Of a DNA stretch of 64,000 nt, positions 47,830 to 56,117 are shown piece after piece (position 1 is the stretch's first letter; every line of letters starts with the position of its first letter). A program made the translations under genes and the position numbers. This DNA comes from Streptomyces sp. NBC_00670 (lineage in GTDB: Bacteria; Actinomycetota; Actinomycetes; Streptomycetales; Streptomycetaceae), in NCBI RefSeq assembly GCF_036226765.1, contig NZ_CP109017.1, forward strand, positions 3,113,501-3,177,500, written 5' to 3'. The notes below the pieces were generated by a model. It was not told where the DNA came from, ran no database searches, and saw only the letters and a program-made list of their open reading frames with translations.

Positions 47830-48819
47830 ATGACGACCGACACCCCCGCTCGGATTCTCACGTTGCTCTCCCTCCTCCAGACGCCACGCGAGTGGCCCGG
47901 TGGGGAGCTCGCCGAGCGGCTGGGGGTGTCGCGGCGGACCGTGCGGCGGGATGTCGAGCGGCTGCGGGAGCTGGGGTATCCCGTGCGGGCGAGCCGGGGG
48001 GCCGACGGCGGGTACCGGCTGGTGGCGGGGACCGCCATGCCGCCGCTGGTGCTCGACGACGAGGAGGCCGTCGCGATCGCCGTAGGCCTCCGCGCCGGGG
48101 CCGGACACGCGGTGGAGGGCGTGGACGAGGCGTCCGTACGGGCCCTCGCCAAGCTGGAACAGGTGCTGCCGAGCCGGCTGCGCCACCGGGTCGCCGCGCT
48201 GCAAACCGCCACCACCCCGCTGACCGGCGGCGACGGCCCCCGGATCGCCCCGGAGACGCTCACCGTGATCGCGTCGGCGATCGCCGGACGGGAGCGGCTG
48301 CGGTTCGCCTACCGCGCCGCCGACGGGGCCGAGTCACGGCGCCTGACCGAGCCGTACCGGCTGGTGTCGACCGGACGGCGCTGGTACCTCGTCGCGTACG
48401 ACCTCGGCCGCGAGGACTGGCGCACCTTCCGCGTGGACCGGATCGCCGAGCCGTTCGCCACCGGCGCGCGGTACGCGCCCCGGGAGCTGCCGACGGGGAG
48501 CGCGGCGGAGTTCCTGCGGCAGTCGATGTACGCACGCAATGAGGCGTACGAGCTGGAGGTGCGTTTCGCCGCCGGGGCGGACGTGCTCGCGGACCGGCTG
48601 CCGCACTGGTGGGGCACCCCCGAGCCGGCCGACGGCGGCGGCTGTCTGATACGGGCGCAGGTGGCCGACTCGCTGGAGTGGCTGCCGATGCGGCTGGCCG
48701 CGCTCGACGTGGAGTTCACGGTGCGGCAGCCGGCCGAACTGGCCGAGCGCGTACGGAGGATGGGGGCCCGCCTGCTACGAGCGGCGGGTGGGGACGGAGA
48801 CGGGGACGCGCGCGACTGA
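47830..48819 (+). CDS. WYL-domain transcriptional regulator
   Basis: 329-residue regulator: an N-terminal winged helix (RILTLLSLLQTPREWPGGEL, LGVSRRTVRRDVERLRELGYPV), then a WYL domain where the WYL tripeptide is seen in GRRWYLVAYDLGREDWRTFRVDRI, and a WCX-type C-terminal extension. WYL proteins bind nucleotide or nucleic-acid ligands and often control stress or defence genes. The ATG at 47830 is the last start before homology begins. No obvious target operon adjoins it. A strong terminator follows. Confidence 0.92.
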   Translation: MTTDTPARILTLLSLLQTPREWPGGELAERLGVSRRTVRRDVERLRELGYPVRASRGADGGYRLVAGTAMPPLVLDDEEAVAIAVGLRAGAGHAVEGVDEASVRALAKLEQVLPSRLRHRVAALQTATTPLTGGDGPRIAPETLTVIASAIAGRERLRFAYRAADGAESRRLTEPYRLVSTGRRWYLVAYDLGREDWRTFRVDRIAEPFATGARYAPRELPTGSAAEFLRQSMYARNEAYELEVRFAAGADVLADRLPHWWGTPEPADGGGCLIRAQVADSLEWLPMRLAALDVEFTVRQPAELAERVRRMGARLLRAAGGDGDGDARD

Positions 48820-48826
48820 CGCAAAG

Positions 48827-48869
48827 GAGCCGGGCTCCGGCGTCGGGGGGAGACACCGGAGCCCGGCTC
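48827..48869 (+). terminator. Terminator after the WYL regulator
   Basis: GAGCCGGGCTCCGG pairs perfectly with CCGGAGCCCGGCTC across 15 nt. The rest of the gap to 49,169 has no gene. It contains a second stem CGGGGTTCG/CGAACCCCG (48977-49008), which may end hrdD transcription, and a GTGCG/CGCAC-rich stretch. Confidence 0.8.
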
Positions 48870-49169
48870 TGGGAAGGTCCCGGCGCCCGGGGGGGTAGTG
48901 CGTCGGGACGTGGTTCTGGGGGCGGGACGGGCCTGGTGGCCGCGCCCCGCGGACGGCGCGTGCAGTACGCACGTACCGGGGTTCGAAACTCTTGTGCCCC
49001 GAACCCCGCGGTTTGAAGCAGAGGCGCGCTCCGTTGTGCGCACATCTGGCCGATGCGCGCCCCCGTGTGACGCCCGTACGTCCTACGGTACGTCGTGCGC
49101 CGCGCGGTGCGGTGGCGCGGGCGGTGCGCCGTGCGCCACGTCGCACCGCGGTGCGGGCGGTGGCCGGGG

Positions 49170-50168
49170 TCAGGCCACCGCGTCGAAGCCGGTGCTGCGG
49201 GCCAGCTTCTTCAGTTCGAGCAGCGCGTGCTTCTCGATCTGCCGGATGCGCTCGCGGGTCAGTCCGTGCTCCTTGCCGACCTCCGTGAGCGTACGCTCCC
49301 GGCCGTCGTCGATGCCGTAGCGCATCTTGATGATGGACGCCGTGCGCTGGTCGAGCCGGCCGATCAGGTCGTCCAGCTCCTCGCTGCGCAGCAGGGTCAG
49401 GACCGACTGCTCGGGGGAGACCGCGGAGGTGTCCTCCAGCAGATCGCCGAACTGGGTCTCGCCCTCGTCGTCCACCGACATGTTCAGCGACACCGGGTCG
49501 CGGGCCCAGTCCAGTACGTCCGTGACGCGCTCGGGGTTGGAGCCGAGCTCCGCGGCGATCTCCGCGGGCTCCGGGTCCCGGCCGTGCTCGCGGTTGAACT
49601 CGCGCTGCACACGGCGGATCCGGCCGAGCTCCTCCACCAGGTGGACGGGGAGCCGGATGGTGCGGGACTGGTCGGCTATCGAGCGGGTGATCGCCTGGCG
49701 GATCCACCACGTCGCGTACGTCGAGAACTTGAAGCCCTTGCGGTAGTCGAACTTCTCCACCGCGCGGACCAGACCGGCGTTGCCCTCCTGGATGAGGTCG
49801 AGCAGCGGGAGTCCGCTGCGCGGGTAGCGGCGGGCGACGGCGACGACCAGCCGCAGGTTGGAACGGATGAAGACGTCCTTCGCACGCTCGCCGGCGGCGA
49901 CCAGGGCCTCGAGTTCCTCGCGGGAGGCGTCCGCGCGGGACTCCTCCTCGCCGTCGAGGATCTGCCGCGCGAACACACCCGCCTCGATGACCTGGGACAG
50001 CTCGACTTCCTTTGCTGCGTCGAGCAGCGGTGTGCGCGCGATCTCGTCGAGGTACATGCCGACCAGGTCGCGGTCGGCGATCTCGCCGGCGTGGGTGCGA
50101 ACACTGCCTGCCGCGTCGGCCGTCTCGCCGGTGGCGGACTTACGACGGGCGACGGCACGGGTTGCCAT
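49170..50168 (-). CDS. hrdD: Principal-like sigma factor HrdD
   Basis: 332-residue group 2 sigma-70 factor. Regions 1.2 ([20 protein letters not shown]), 2.1-2.4 ([40 protein letters not shown]), 3 ([20 protein letters not shown]) and 4.2 ([20 protein letters not shown]) are all present. The N-terminus [20 protein letters not shown] matches HrdD as I remember it from S. coelicolor. HrdD is non-essential and recognises promoters like those of HrdB. ATG 50168 has GGGAG upstream. A perfect SigR-type promoter lies about 100 bp upstream, as known for hrdD in S. coelicolor. Confidence 0.93.
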   Translation of the reverse strand: MATRAVARRKSATGETADAAGSVRTHAGEIADRDLVGMYLDEIARTPLLDAAKEVELSQVIEAGVFARQILDGEEESRADASREELEALVAAGERAKDVFIRSNLRLVVAVARRYPRSGLPLLDLIQEGNAGLVRAVEKFDYRKGFKFSTYATWWIRQAITRSIADQSRTIRLPVHLVEELGRIRRVQREFNREHGRDPEPAEIAAELGSNPERVTDVLDWARDPVSLNMSVDDEGETQFGDLLEDTSAVSPEQSVLTLLRSEELDDLIGRLDQRTASIIKMRYGIDDGRERTLTEVGKEHGLTRERIRQIEKHALLELKKLARSTGFDAVA

Positions 50169-50264
50169 GCGTGCTCCCTTGCGATGGTGGGCTGGCGGGT
50201 GGTTCTCGGGTGTCTCGTTCAGGTGCTTGGCACTGTGGTCGGGTGCCCTGCATCTGATGGAAAC

Positions 50265-50291
50265 AACGACTGGAATCCGGACAGAATTCCC
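50265..50291 (-). promoter_or_regulatory. SigR-dependent promoter of hrdD
   Basis: Minus strand GGGAAT (50291-50286), exactly 18 nt, then GTT (50267-50265) matches the SigR consensus GGAAT-N18-GTT. It predicts thiol-oxidative-stress induction of hrdD with a 5' UTR of about 90 nt. Confidence 0.85.
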
Positions 50292-50317
50292 AACCCGGCC
50301 GTCCTTTTTTCTGATCA

Positions 50318-50331
50318 TGCAGTATCCTGCA
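50318..50331. promoter_or_regulatory. Inverted repeat upstream of hrdD promoter
   Basis: TGCAG-TATC-CTGCA, 5-bp arms, 27 bp upstream of the SigR -35. It could be part of a second hrdD promoter or an operator. No gene is seen in 50,169-50,485. Confidence 0.35.
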
Positions 50332-50461
50332 CGGCTGCGCGGGGAGGGTGGGGGGTGTGGGAGGGGTGAGGCCCAGGTCAGAGGGGTGAGCCGGGCCTCT
50401 GTCTGTGTAGACGGGGGCGGTCGGCGGAAGGTTGCGAAGGGGACGGTTGCTTGTGCGCGTG

Positions 50462-50490
50462 GATTTTTCTCGCCCCCGCCGCTCCCTACC
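50462..50490. repeat. Short dispersed-repeat fragment
   Basis: TTTTTCTCGCCCCCGCCGCT resembles the C-rich parts of the repeats at 43541 and 47700. It directly abuts the end of the dioxygenase gene. Confidence 0.5.
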
Positions 50491-51253
50491 CCCCGAACTG
50501 CACCGACCGCTTCGCCAGGCCCAGCCAGAAGCCCTCGATCACCGATCGCTGCGTGTCCAGGTCGCCGGTCGCGTGCGCTGCGCCGAGGGTGACGAAGAGG
50601 GGGGCGAAGTGTTCCGTGCGGGGGTGGGCCAGTTGCCCCGCGGGGGAGGTGTGGGTGAAGTCGAGCAGTGCGTCGACGTCGCCCGCGGCCAGCGCCCGCT
50701 GCCCCCAGTCGTCGAACTCCGCCGACCATCCCGGCACCGAACCACCGTGCCGCAGTGCGGCCAGGTTGTGGGTGAAGAAGCCGGAGCCCACGATCAGCAC
50801 GCCCTCGTCCCGCAGCGGGGCGAGCCGGCGGCCGATCTCCATCAGCCGGACGGGGTCGAGCGTGGGCATGGAGATCTGCAGGACGGGGATGTCCGCCTCC
50901 GGGTACATCTCCACCAGCGGCACGTACGCCCCGTGGTCCAGCCCACGGTCCGGCACGTCCTGGATCGGGGTCCCGGGCGTGCGCAGCAGCTTGCGGACGG
51001 CGTCGGCGAGCGCGGGGGCGCCCGGGGCGTCGTACCGCACGCGGTAGTAGTGCTCGGGGAAGCCCCAGAAGTCGTGGACGAGAGGAACGGGCTCCACCGA
51101 GCCGAGTGCGAGCGGGGCGTCCTCCCAGTGGGCGGAGACCATGAGGATCGCCTTGGGGCGCGGCAGCGCGGCGGACCAGGCGGCCAGTTCGCCGGGCCAG
51201 ACGGGGTCGTCGGCCAGCGGGGGCGCGCCATGGCTGAGGTAGAGGGCGGGCAT
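50486..51253 (-). CDS. Class III extradiol-type (DODA-like) dioxygenase
   Basis: 255-residue member of the LigB/DODA superfamily. The metal-binding histidines are in YLSHGAPPL, SAHWEDAP and the HDFWGFPEHYYRV segment, with a further His in LDHGAYVPL and GFFTHNLAAL. Family members cleave aromatic rings or act on quinones. ATG 51253 follows GGAGCGC; a GTG at 51304 is in frame but would place the start inside the MarR operator. Divergent from a MarR gene, so probably induced by an aromatic or quinone ligand. Confidence 0.9.
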   Translation of the reverse strand: MPALYLSHGAPPLADDPVWPGELAAWSAALPRPKAILMVSAHWEDAPLALGSVEPVPLVHDFWGFPEHYYRVRYDAPGAPALADAVRKLLRTPGTPIQDVPDRGLDHGAYVPLVEMYPEADIPVLQISMPTLDPVRLMEIGRRLAPLRDEGVLIVGSGFFTHNLAALRHGGSVPGWSAEFDDWGQRALAAGDVDALLDFTHTSPAGQLAHPRTEHFAPLFVTLGAAHATGDLDTQRSVIEGFWLGLAKRSVQFGG

Positions 51254-51284
51254 GCGCTCCGGTGCGGGGTGCGCGGCGGGATCT

Positions 51285-51300
51285 ACTTGAAATGTCAAGT
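51285..51300. promoter_or_regulatory. MarR operator between dioxygenase and marR
   Basis: ACTTGA-AATG-TCAAGT, perfect 6-bp arms. The nearby TTGTTTAACCTTCAAG (about 51,325-51,340) looks like a second, weaker site overlapping the marR promoter. Confidence 0.65.
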
Positions 51301-51363
51301 TCACCCCTTCACCGTAAGGCCGTGTTGTTTAACCTTCAAGGAGATGCCTCGTACAGTAGGACC

Positions 51364-51867
51364 ATGGACACCGCATCCCCTCGCGACACCCGCTGGCTCA
51401 GCGTCGAGGAGCAGCGCGTCTGGCGCGCCTACCGGCACGCCGTCACGCTCCTGGACGACCATCTCGACCGCCAGCTGCAACGGGACGCGAACATGCCGCA
51501 CGTCTACTACGGGCTGCTCGTCCAGCTCGGCGAGGCACCGGAGCGGCGGCTGCGGATGACGGAGCTGGCGATGCAGGCCAAGATCACGCGCTCCCGGCTC
51601 TCGCACGCCGTCGCCCGGCTGGAGAAGAGCGGATGGGTCCGGCGCGAGGACTGCCCCTCCGACAAGCGGGGCCAGTTCGCGGTCCTCACCGACGCCGGGT
51701 ACGAGGTGCTGCGGCGGACCGCGCCCGGCCATGTGGAGGCCGTCCGCCAGGCCGTCTTCGACCGGCTCACCCCGGAACAGCAGAAGTCCCTCGGCGAGAT
51801 CATGACGATCGTCGCCGAGGGACTTCAGCCGAAGGAGGCGGGCGCGGACCTGCCCTGGCTCCGCTGA
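51364..51867 (+). CDS. MarR-family regulator
   Basis: 167-residue MarR protein with winged helix: RMTELAMQAKITRSRLSHAV then ARLEKSGWVRREDCPSDKRG, the usual recognition helix and wing. ATG 51364. Divergent from the dioxygenase gene, with which it probably shares an operator, and convergent with the DHA2 exporter gene (20 bp between stops). No redox-sensing Cys is at the N-terminus; the single Cys is in the wing (EDCPSDKR). Confidence 0.92.
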   Translation: MDTASPRDTRWLSVEEQRVWRAYRHAVTLLDDHLDRQLQRDANMPHVYYGLLVQLGEAPERRLRMTELAMQAKITRSRLSHAVARLEKSGWVRREDCPSDKRGQFAVLTDAGYEVLRRTAPGHVEAVRQAVFDRLTPEQQKSLGEIMTIVAEGLQPKEAGADLPWLR

Positions 51868-51887
51868 CCGCCTCCCTCATCCCGCGG

Positions 51888-53447
51888 TCAGTGCGCGACC
51901 ACCGGGATCTGGAACTCCTCCTCCGCCTCGCCGGACGTCTGGCCGACGCCCGCGCCGGCGCCGGGGCGGCCGGTGTTGATCAGCGTCATCGCGATGGCCG
52001 CGGCCGCCACGAGGATGCCGACGGCGAACCAGATCGCGCTGGTGTAGCCGTGCACCTGGCCCTGGAGCTGGACCAGCTGCGCCTGCGTCTTGGAACCGGC
52101 CCCCGCGAGGTGGTCCTTGATGTACGAGGTGGTCGCCGACGCGGCGATGGTGTTCAGCAGGGCGGTGCCGATCGCGCCACCCACCTGCTGCGAGGTGTTG
52201 ACCATCGCGGAGGCGACACCGGAGTCCCGGGGCTCGACACCGTACGTGGCCAGGGACATCGCCGGCATGAAGGCCGTTCCCATGCCGAGGCCGAGCAGCA
52301 GCTGGCCGGGCAGCAGCAGGGTGGCGTAGGAGCTGCCGATCTCCAGCTGGGTCAGCACCAGCATGCCGGCGGCCGCGAGCAGGAAGCCCGGACCCATCAG
52401 CAGCCGCGGCGGAACCCGCGTCATCAGCCGGGCGCCGATCTGCGTGGAGCCCGTGATCATGCCCGCGATCATCGGCAGGAAGGCGAAGCCGGTCTTGACC
52501 GGCGAGTAGCCCTGCACCGCCTGGAGGTAGTAGGTCAGGAAGAGGAACAGGCCGAACATCGCGATGATCGCGAGGCCGAGGGAGAGGTAGACACCGCCGC
52601 GGTTGCGCTCGGTGATGACACGCAGCGGCAGCAGCGGGGCCTTGACCTTGGCCTCGGTCAGGACGAACGCGAGGAGCAGCACACCGGCGGCGACGAAGAG
52701 ACCGATGGTCGTCGCGTCGCTCCAGCCCTCGGACTCGGCGCGGGTGAAGCCGTACACCAGCGAGACCAGGCCCAGGGTGGACAGGATCACGCCGGGGATG
52801 TCGAGCGGCGAGCGGTTGCGGCCGCCGGCCGGCTCGTGGATGACGAAGTACGCGCCGAGCGCGGCGACCAGCGCGAACGGGATGTTGACGAAGAACGTCC
52901 AGCGCCAGTCCAGGTACTCGGTGAGGAAGCCGCCGAGGATCAGGCCGACGGCGCCGCCGCCACCGGCGATCGCGCCGTAGATGCCGAACGCCTTGGCGCG
53001 CTCCTTGGCGTCGGTGAACATCACCGCGAGCAGGGAGAGCGCGGCGGGCGCGAGGAGCGCGCCGAAGACGCCCTGGAGCGCACGGGCGCCGAACATCATG
53101 GCGCCGCTCTGCGCGGCACCGCCGAGCGCGGAGGCGGCGGCGAAGCCGGCCAGGCCGACGACGAAGGTCCGCTTGCGGCCCCACAGGTCGGCGATGCGGC
53201 CGCCGAAGAGCAGCAGACCGCCGAAGGCGAGCGCGTAGGCCGTGATGACCCACTGCCGGTTGCCGTCGGATATGCCCAGGTCCTGCTGGGCGGAGGGCAG
53301 GGCGATGTTCACGATGGTCGCGTCGAGCACCACCATCAGCTGGGCGAGCGCGATGAAGATCAGCGCCCTCCAGGGATTGTGCGTGCGGCCTGGCGTGCCG
53401 TCGGTTCGAGGCGCCGCCTCGGCGGCGGCCGGGGCTGTTTCAGACAT
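51888..53447 (-). CDS. DHA2-family (EmrB/QacA) drug:H+ exporter
   Basis: 519-residue, 14-helix MFS multidrug exporter. Signatures are motif D1 (LDATIVNIALPSAQQDLG), motif A (GGRIADLWGRKRTFVVG) and motif C (GAVGLILGGFLTEYLDWRW). ATG 53447 is chosen; a GTG 12 bases upstream is in frame. It lies downstream of a TetR gene on the same strand, with a 215-bp gap carrying an 18-bp tandem repeat. Probably induced when the TetR releases its operators. Confidence 0.94.
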   Translation of the reverse strand: MSETAPAAAEAAPRTDGTPGRTHNPWRALIFIALAQLMVVLDATIVNIALPSAQQDLGISDGNRQWVITAYALAFGGLLLFGGRIADLWGRKRTFVVGLAGFAAASALGGAAQSGAMMFGARALQGVFGALLAPAALSLLAVMFTDAKERAKAFGIYGAIAGGGGAVGLILGGFLTEYLDWRWTFFVNIPFALVAALGAYFVIHEPAGGRNRSPLDIPGVILSTLGLVSLVYGFTRAESEGWSDATTIGLFVAAGVLLLAFVLTEAKVKAPLLPLRVITERNRGGVYLSLGLAIIAMFGLFLFLTYYLQAVQGYSPVKTGFAFLPMIAGMITGSTQIGARLMTRVPPRLLMGPGFLLAAAGMLVLTQLEIGSSYATLLLPGQLLLGLGMGTAFMPAMSLATYGVEPRDSGVASAMVNTSQQVGGAIGTALLNTIAASATTSYIKDHLAGAGSKTQAQLVQLQGQVHGYTSAIWFAVGILVAAAAIAMTLINTGRPGAGAGVGQTSGEAEEEFQIPVVAH

Positions 53448-53542
53448 GGGTGTACCCACTCCGGGACTTGGTGAGGAAGGAACGCGACGGCAGAACCGGC
53501 CCGTCGTCGTCGACGGCCGCAGCGCCTGGCGTCTGCTGTGAT

Positions 53543-53608
53543 CTGTGTAATGCCTGTGGTCTGTGTAATGCCTGTGGTCTGCGTGGTGCCTGTGGTCTGC
53601 GTGATGCC
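53543..53608. repeat. 18-bp tandem repeat between TetR and exporter
   Basis: CTGTGTAATGCCTGTGGT twice exactly (53543-53578), then CTGCGTGGTGCCTGTGGT and a partial fourth CTGCGTGATGCC. It lies in the untranslated gap upstream of the exporter. It can be read as LCNACG peptide repeats on the plus strand, but no gene signals support that. Confidence 0.9.
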
Positions 53609-53662
53609 GTGATGCGGGCGAGTGATGCGTGCGAGTGGTCTAAGCGGTGAGGCGTGGAAGTC

Positions 53663-54355
53663 TCAGTGGTGACCGCCGGGCTGCTCGGAACTCATCGGCG
53701 TGTCGGGGCAGGGTGTGCGGAGAGCCTCCATGGTCACGGCCGTACCCGGCAGTTCGGAGCGGGCCGGGGCCCGCAGTCCGTCCAGGAACAGCTGGAGATG
53801 ACGGTGGACGAATCGGTCGATGCTCAGACACATCACTCCCGCGAGCGGGCGGCTGAGCTGGGCCGCGGCGACCATCACATCGCCGACGGCCACGTCGGGG
53901 CGGAGCTGTCCCGCCCGGCGGGCCCGGTCCATCAGCGACTCCACCAGGTCCTCGAGGCGCTGGCGGGAGGCGTCAAGATCGGGGTGGTGCTGGTCGAAGG
54001 CCCCCTGAAGCATCGGGCACAGCGCGCCGATCCGTTCGTCGACGGAGGCGTGCACGAACCGGGAGAGCGCCTCGAAGGCGTCGCCGCTCTCGGTGAGCGC
54101 CGCCTCGGCCGCCTCGGCCGTCCGGTCCATGACGGAGCAGACGACCTCGAGCGCCAGCGCCTCGCGGTCCGGGAAGTTGCGGTACACCGTGGCGTTGCCG
54201 ACACCGGCGCGGCGGGCGATCTCGTCGAGCGGCACGTACGGGCCGAACTCGACGAACATCTCCCGGGCGGCGGTGACGATGCGTTCCCGGTTGCGCAGGG
54301 CGTCGGCGCGCGGCGGCCGGGTCGCTCGCTGCTGCACGGGTGTGGCGGTCTCCAC
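53663..54355 (-). CDS. TetR-family repressor of the DHA2 exporter (inferred)
   Basis: 230-residue TetR protein. The helix-turn-helix reads VPLDEIARRAGVGNATVYRNF, preceded by RERIVTAAREMF. The ligand domain is of the SBP-like type (VHASVDERIGALCPMLQGAF). GTG 54355. Two copies of a CGGGGA-N5-TCCCCG palindrome lie 95-150 bp upstream and probably bind this protein. The MFS exporter downstream is the obvious target. Confidence 0.92.
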   Translation of the reverse strand: METATPVQQRATRPPRADALRNRERIVTAAREMFVEFGPYVPLDEIARRAGVGNATVYRNFPDREALALEVVCSVMDRTAEAAEAALTESGDAFEALSRFVHASVDERIGALCPMLQGAFDQHHPDLDASRQRLEDLVESLMDRARRAGQLRPDVAVGDVMVAAAQLSRPLAGVMCLSIDRFVHRHLQLFLDGLRAPARSELPGTAVTMEALRTPCPDTPMSSEQPGGHH

Positions 54356-54448
54356 GGCGTCCTCCCTGTCCTTTCCGGTCCCCGGTGGGGCTGTGGGGCT
54401 TTCGACGTCCGGCAGTCCGCGGGCTCTTCCCCGAGCCCCCGTGCGAAC

Positions 54449-54507
54449 CGGGGAACGCCTCCCCGCTTCAGCCGGACACCCAGCTAAACGGGGAAGAGGT
54501 CCCCGTT
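54449..54507. promoter_or_regulatory. Two tandem TetR operators
   Basis: CGGGGA-ACGCC-TCCCCG at 54449-54465 and CGGGGA-AGAGG-TCCCCG at 54489-54505, the second extended to AACGGGGA/TCCCCGTT (54487-54507). Identical arms with 5-nt spacers, centres 40 bp apart (about four helical turns). Confidence 0.75.
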
Positions 54508-54649
54508 AATTCCGACCCCGGGGAAGTCATGCCGTGACCTGCGTCACACGCACTCGGGAATTCCGCGCGCAGCCCCCCGAACCCGATCGGTCCCCTTCAA
54601 CGCGCGGCTCCGCCCCAGGTCACGGAGGGTGAGCGAAAGGGGAGCAGCC

Positions 54650-55978
54650 GTGACGCCGGGTGGCTGCCGTGGAGCGGAGGGGTCGCCTGTGCCAATGGTC
54701 CACTGCCGGATACGCCCGCGCCGCCGGATACGCCCGCGCCGCGCCGCCGCCCTCGCCTCGGTCACCGCGCTGACCCTGGCCGTCTCCACCGCCGGCGCCG
54801 GTCAGCCCTGGGCGGGCCCCACGACGGCGGGGCCGGCCGCCCCCGCCCGCGCCGCCTCGCTCGGCTCCTGCACGATCCACGGCGACGACGGCGTCCAGAT
54901 GTCGGAGGGTCTGCCCACCCCGTCCGGCTACGCCCGCTCCACCGGCACCGTGCACGCCCTCACCCTGATGGTCGACTTCTCCGACGCCCCCGGCGAGGGC
55001 GGGGCCATGGACCGGTTCCACGAGTTCTTCCCGCAGACCCGGAAGTGGTTCGCCACCAGCTCCTACGGCCGCCTCGACTACCGCCCCGAGACCCCGGTCA
55101 CGCACTGGCTGCGGATGCCGAAGCCGTTCAAGGCGTACGGGATAGAGCGCGGCGCCCCCTTCGAGCCCGCGTACCGGGACCTGGTCCAGGACATCGTGGC
55201 CGAGGCCGACGCCCAGGTCGACTTCCGTGCCTACGACCTGCTCAACGTGCTGGTCACGCCCAACGCGGGCCCCTCCGCGCTGGACACGGTGCTGTCGGTG
55301 ACGTTCGCGGGCAACGCGGAGGCCCCGGTGGCCGACGGCGTGCCGGTGGCCAACGCGTCCTTCGTCTACAGCCGCCAGGACGACGGCTCCGGCTCCTACG
55401 GGCGGACCGGCTACCGGGTGCTGCCGCACGAGAACGGGCACGTCTTCGGACTGCCCGACCTCTACACCCAGGACGGCGGCGGCGCCGTCGGGCACTGGGA
55501 CATCATGAGCGAGGACTGGGGTGCCGACAACGATCTGCTCGGCTGGCACAAGTGGAAGCTGGGCTGGCTCGACGACACGCAGGTGCGGTGCGCGGCGGGC
55601 CGCGGCAGCCGGGAGTACACGCTCACGCCGCTGGCCCGGGCGGGCGGGGTGAAGCTGGTCGTCGTCCCGCTGAGCAGGCGCACGGGGTACGCGCTGGAGC
55701 TGCGCACCAAGGAGGGCAACGACGCGGCGGTGTGCCGGCCGGGGGTGCTGGTCTACCGGGTCGACGCGGACGTCGACACCGGCGACGGCCCGATCACCGT
55801 GCGCGACGCCCACCACGACAGCGGCGGCTGCACCCGCACCCCCAACGTCCAGGCCGAACTCTCCGACGCGACCTTCACCCCCGGCGACACCTTCCGCGAC
55901 CCCACCCGCCATCTCACGGTGACGGTCCTCCCCAAGGACCCCAGGGGCAACTACCGGATACGGGTGACGAGGGGGTAG
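54650..55978 (+). CDS. Secreted M6-family metalloprotease
   Basis: 442-residue immune-inhibitor-A-like zinc protease. The signal region has an arginine-rich repeat (RIRPRRRIRPRR) followed by AAALASVTALTLAVSTAGAG. The zinc site is HENGHVFGLPDLY, with the family's downstream MSEDWG. Two Cys pairs may form disulphides. GTG 54650 is chosen for the AGGGGAG site 7 nt upstream; ATG 54716 would start at the signal core and GTG 54629 is also in frame. The long basic n-region would suit Tat or Sec export; no twin-arginine consensus is clear. Confidence 0.87.
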   Translation: MTPGGCRGAEGSPVPMVHCRIRPRRRIRPRRAAALASVTALTLAVSTAGAGQPWAGPTTAGPAAPARAASLGSCTIHGDDGVQMSEGLPTPSGYARSTGTVHALTLMVDFSDAPGEGGAMDRFHEFFPQTRKWFATSSYGRLDYRPETPVTHWLRMPKPFKAYGIERGAPFEPAYRDLVQDIVAEADAQVDFRAYDLLNVLVTPNAGPSALDTVLSVTFAGNAEAPVADGVPVANASFVYSRQDDGSGSYGRTGYRVLPHENGHVFGLPDLYTQDGGGAVGHWDIMSEDWGADNDLLGWHKWKLGWLDDTQVRCAAGRGSREYTLTPLARAGGVKLVVVPLSRRTGYALELRTKEGNDAAVCRPGVLVYRVDADVDTGDGPITVRDAHHDSGGCTRTPNVQAELSDATFTPGDTFRDPTRHLTVTVLPKDPRGNYRIRVTRG

Positions 55979-55995
55979 GGGCGCATCCGTAGGGG

Positions 55996-56055
55996 GCAGC
56001 CCCGTAGGGGGCGCGGGGAACTGCGCGAGCAACCACAACCAACCCGCACCCGCGA
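55996..56055. repeat. Dispersed intergenic repeat copy
   Basis: GGGGGCGCGGGGAACTGCGC followed by AGCAACCACAACCAACCCGC, matching 10124-10160 and 43611-43645. It lies between the protease and IclR genes. Confidence 0.75.
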
Positions 56056-56117
56056 AACGACACACACCCCCGAGCTATGAGGCGCCCAACAGTCCCCCCG
56101 CCCGACCCCGCACTACC

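Noticed and set aside
48977..49008. GGGGTTCGAA-containing hairpin considered as a tRNA T-arm
   Set aside because: The stem closes directly over a 14-nt loop and no acceptor, D or anticodon arms surround it. Better explained as a hairpin in the hrdD 3' region.
53450..53650. Cys-rich LCNACG repeat peptide on the plus strand
   Set aside because: It arises from an 18-bp intergenic repeat, has no ribosome site, and lies antisense to the TetR-exporter transcript.
55435..55470. HENGH in the M6 protease as an abnormal zinc site
   Set aside because: The family motif is HExGHxxGLxD and Asn is allowed at the variable position, so this is normal.
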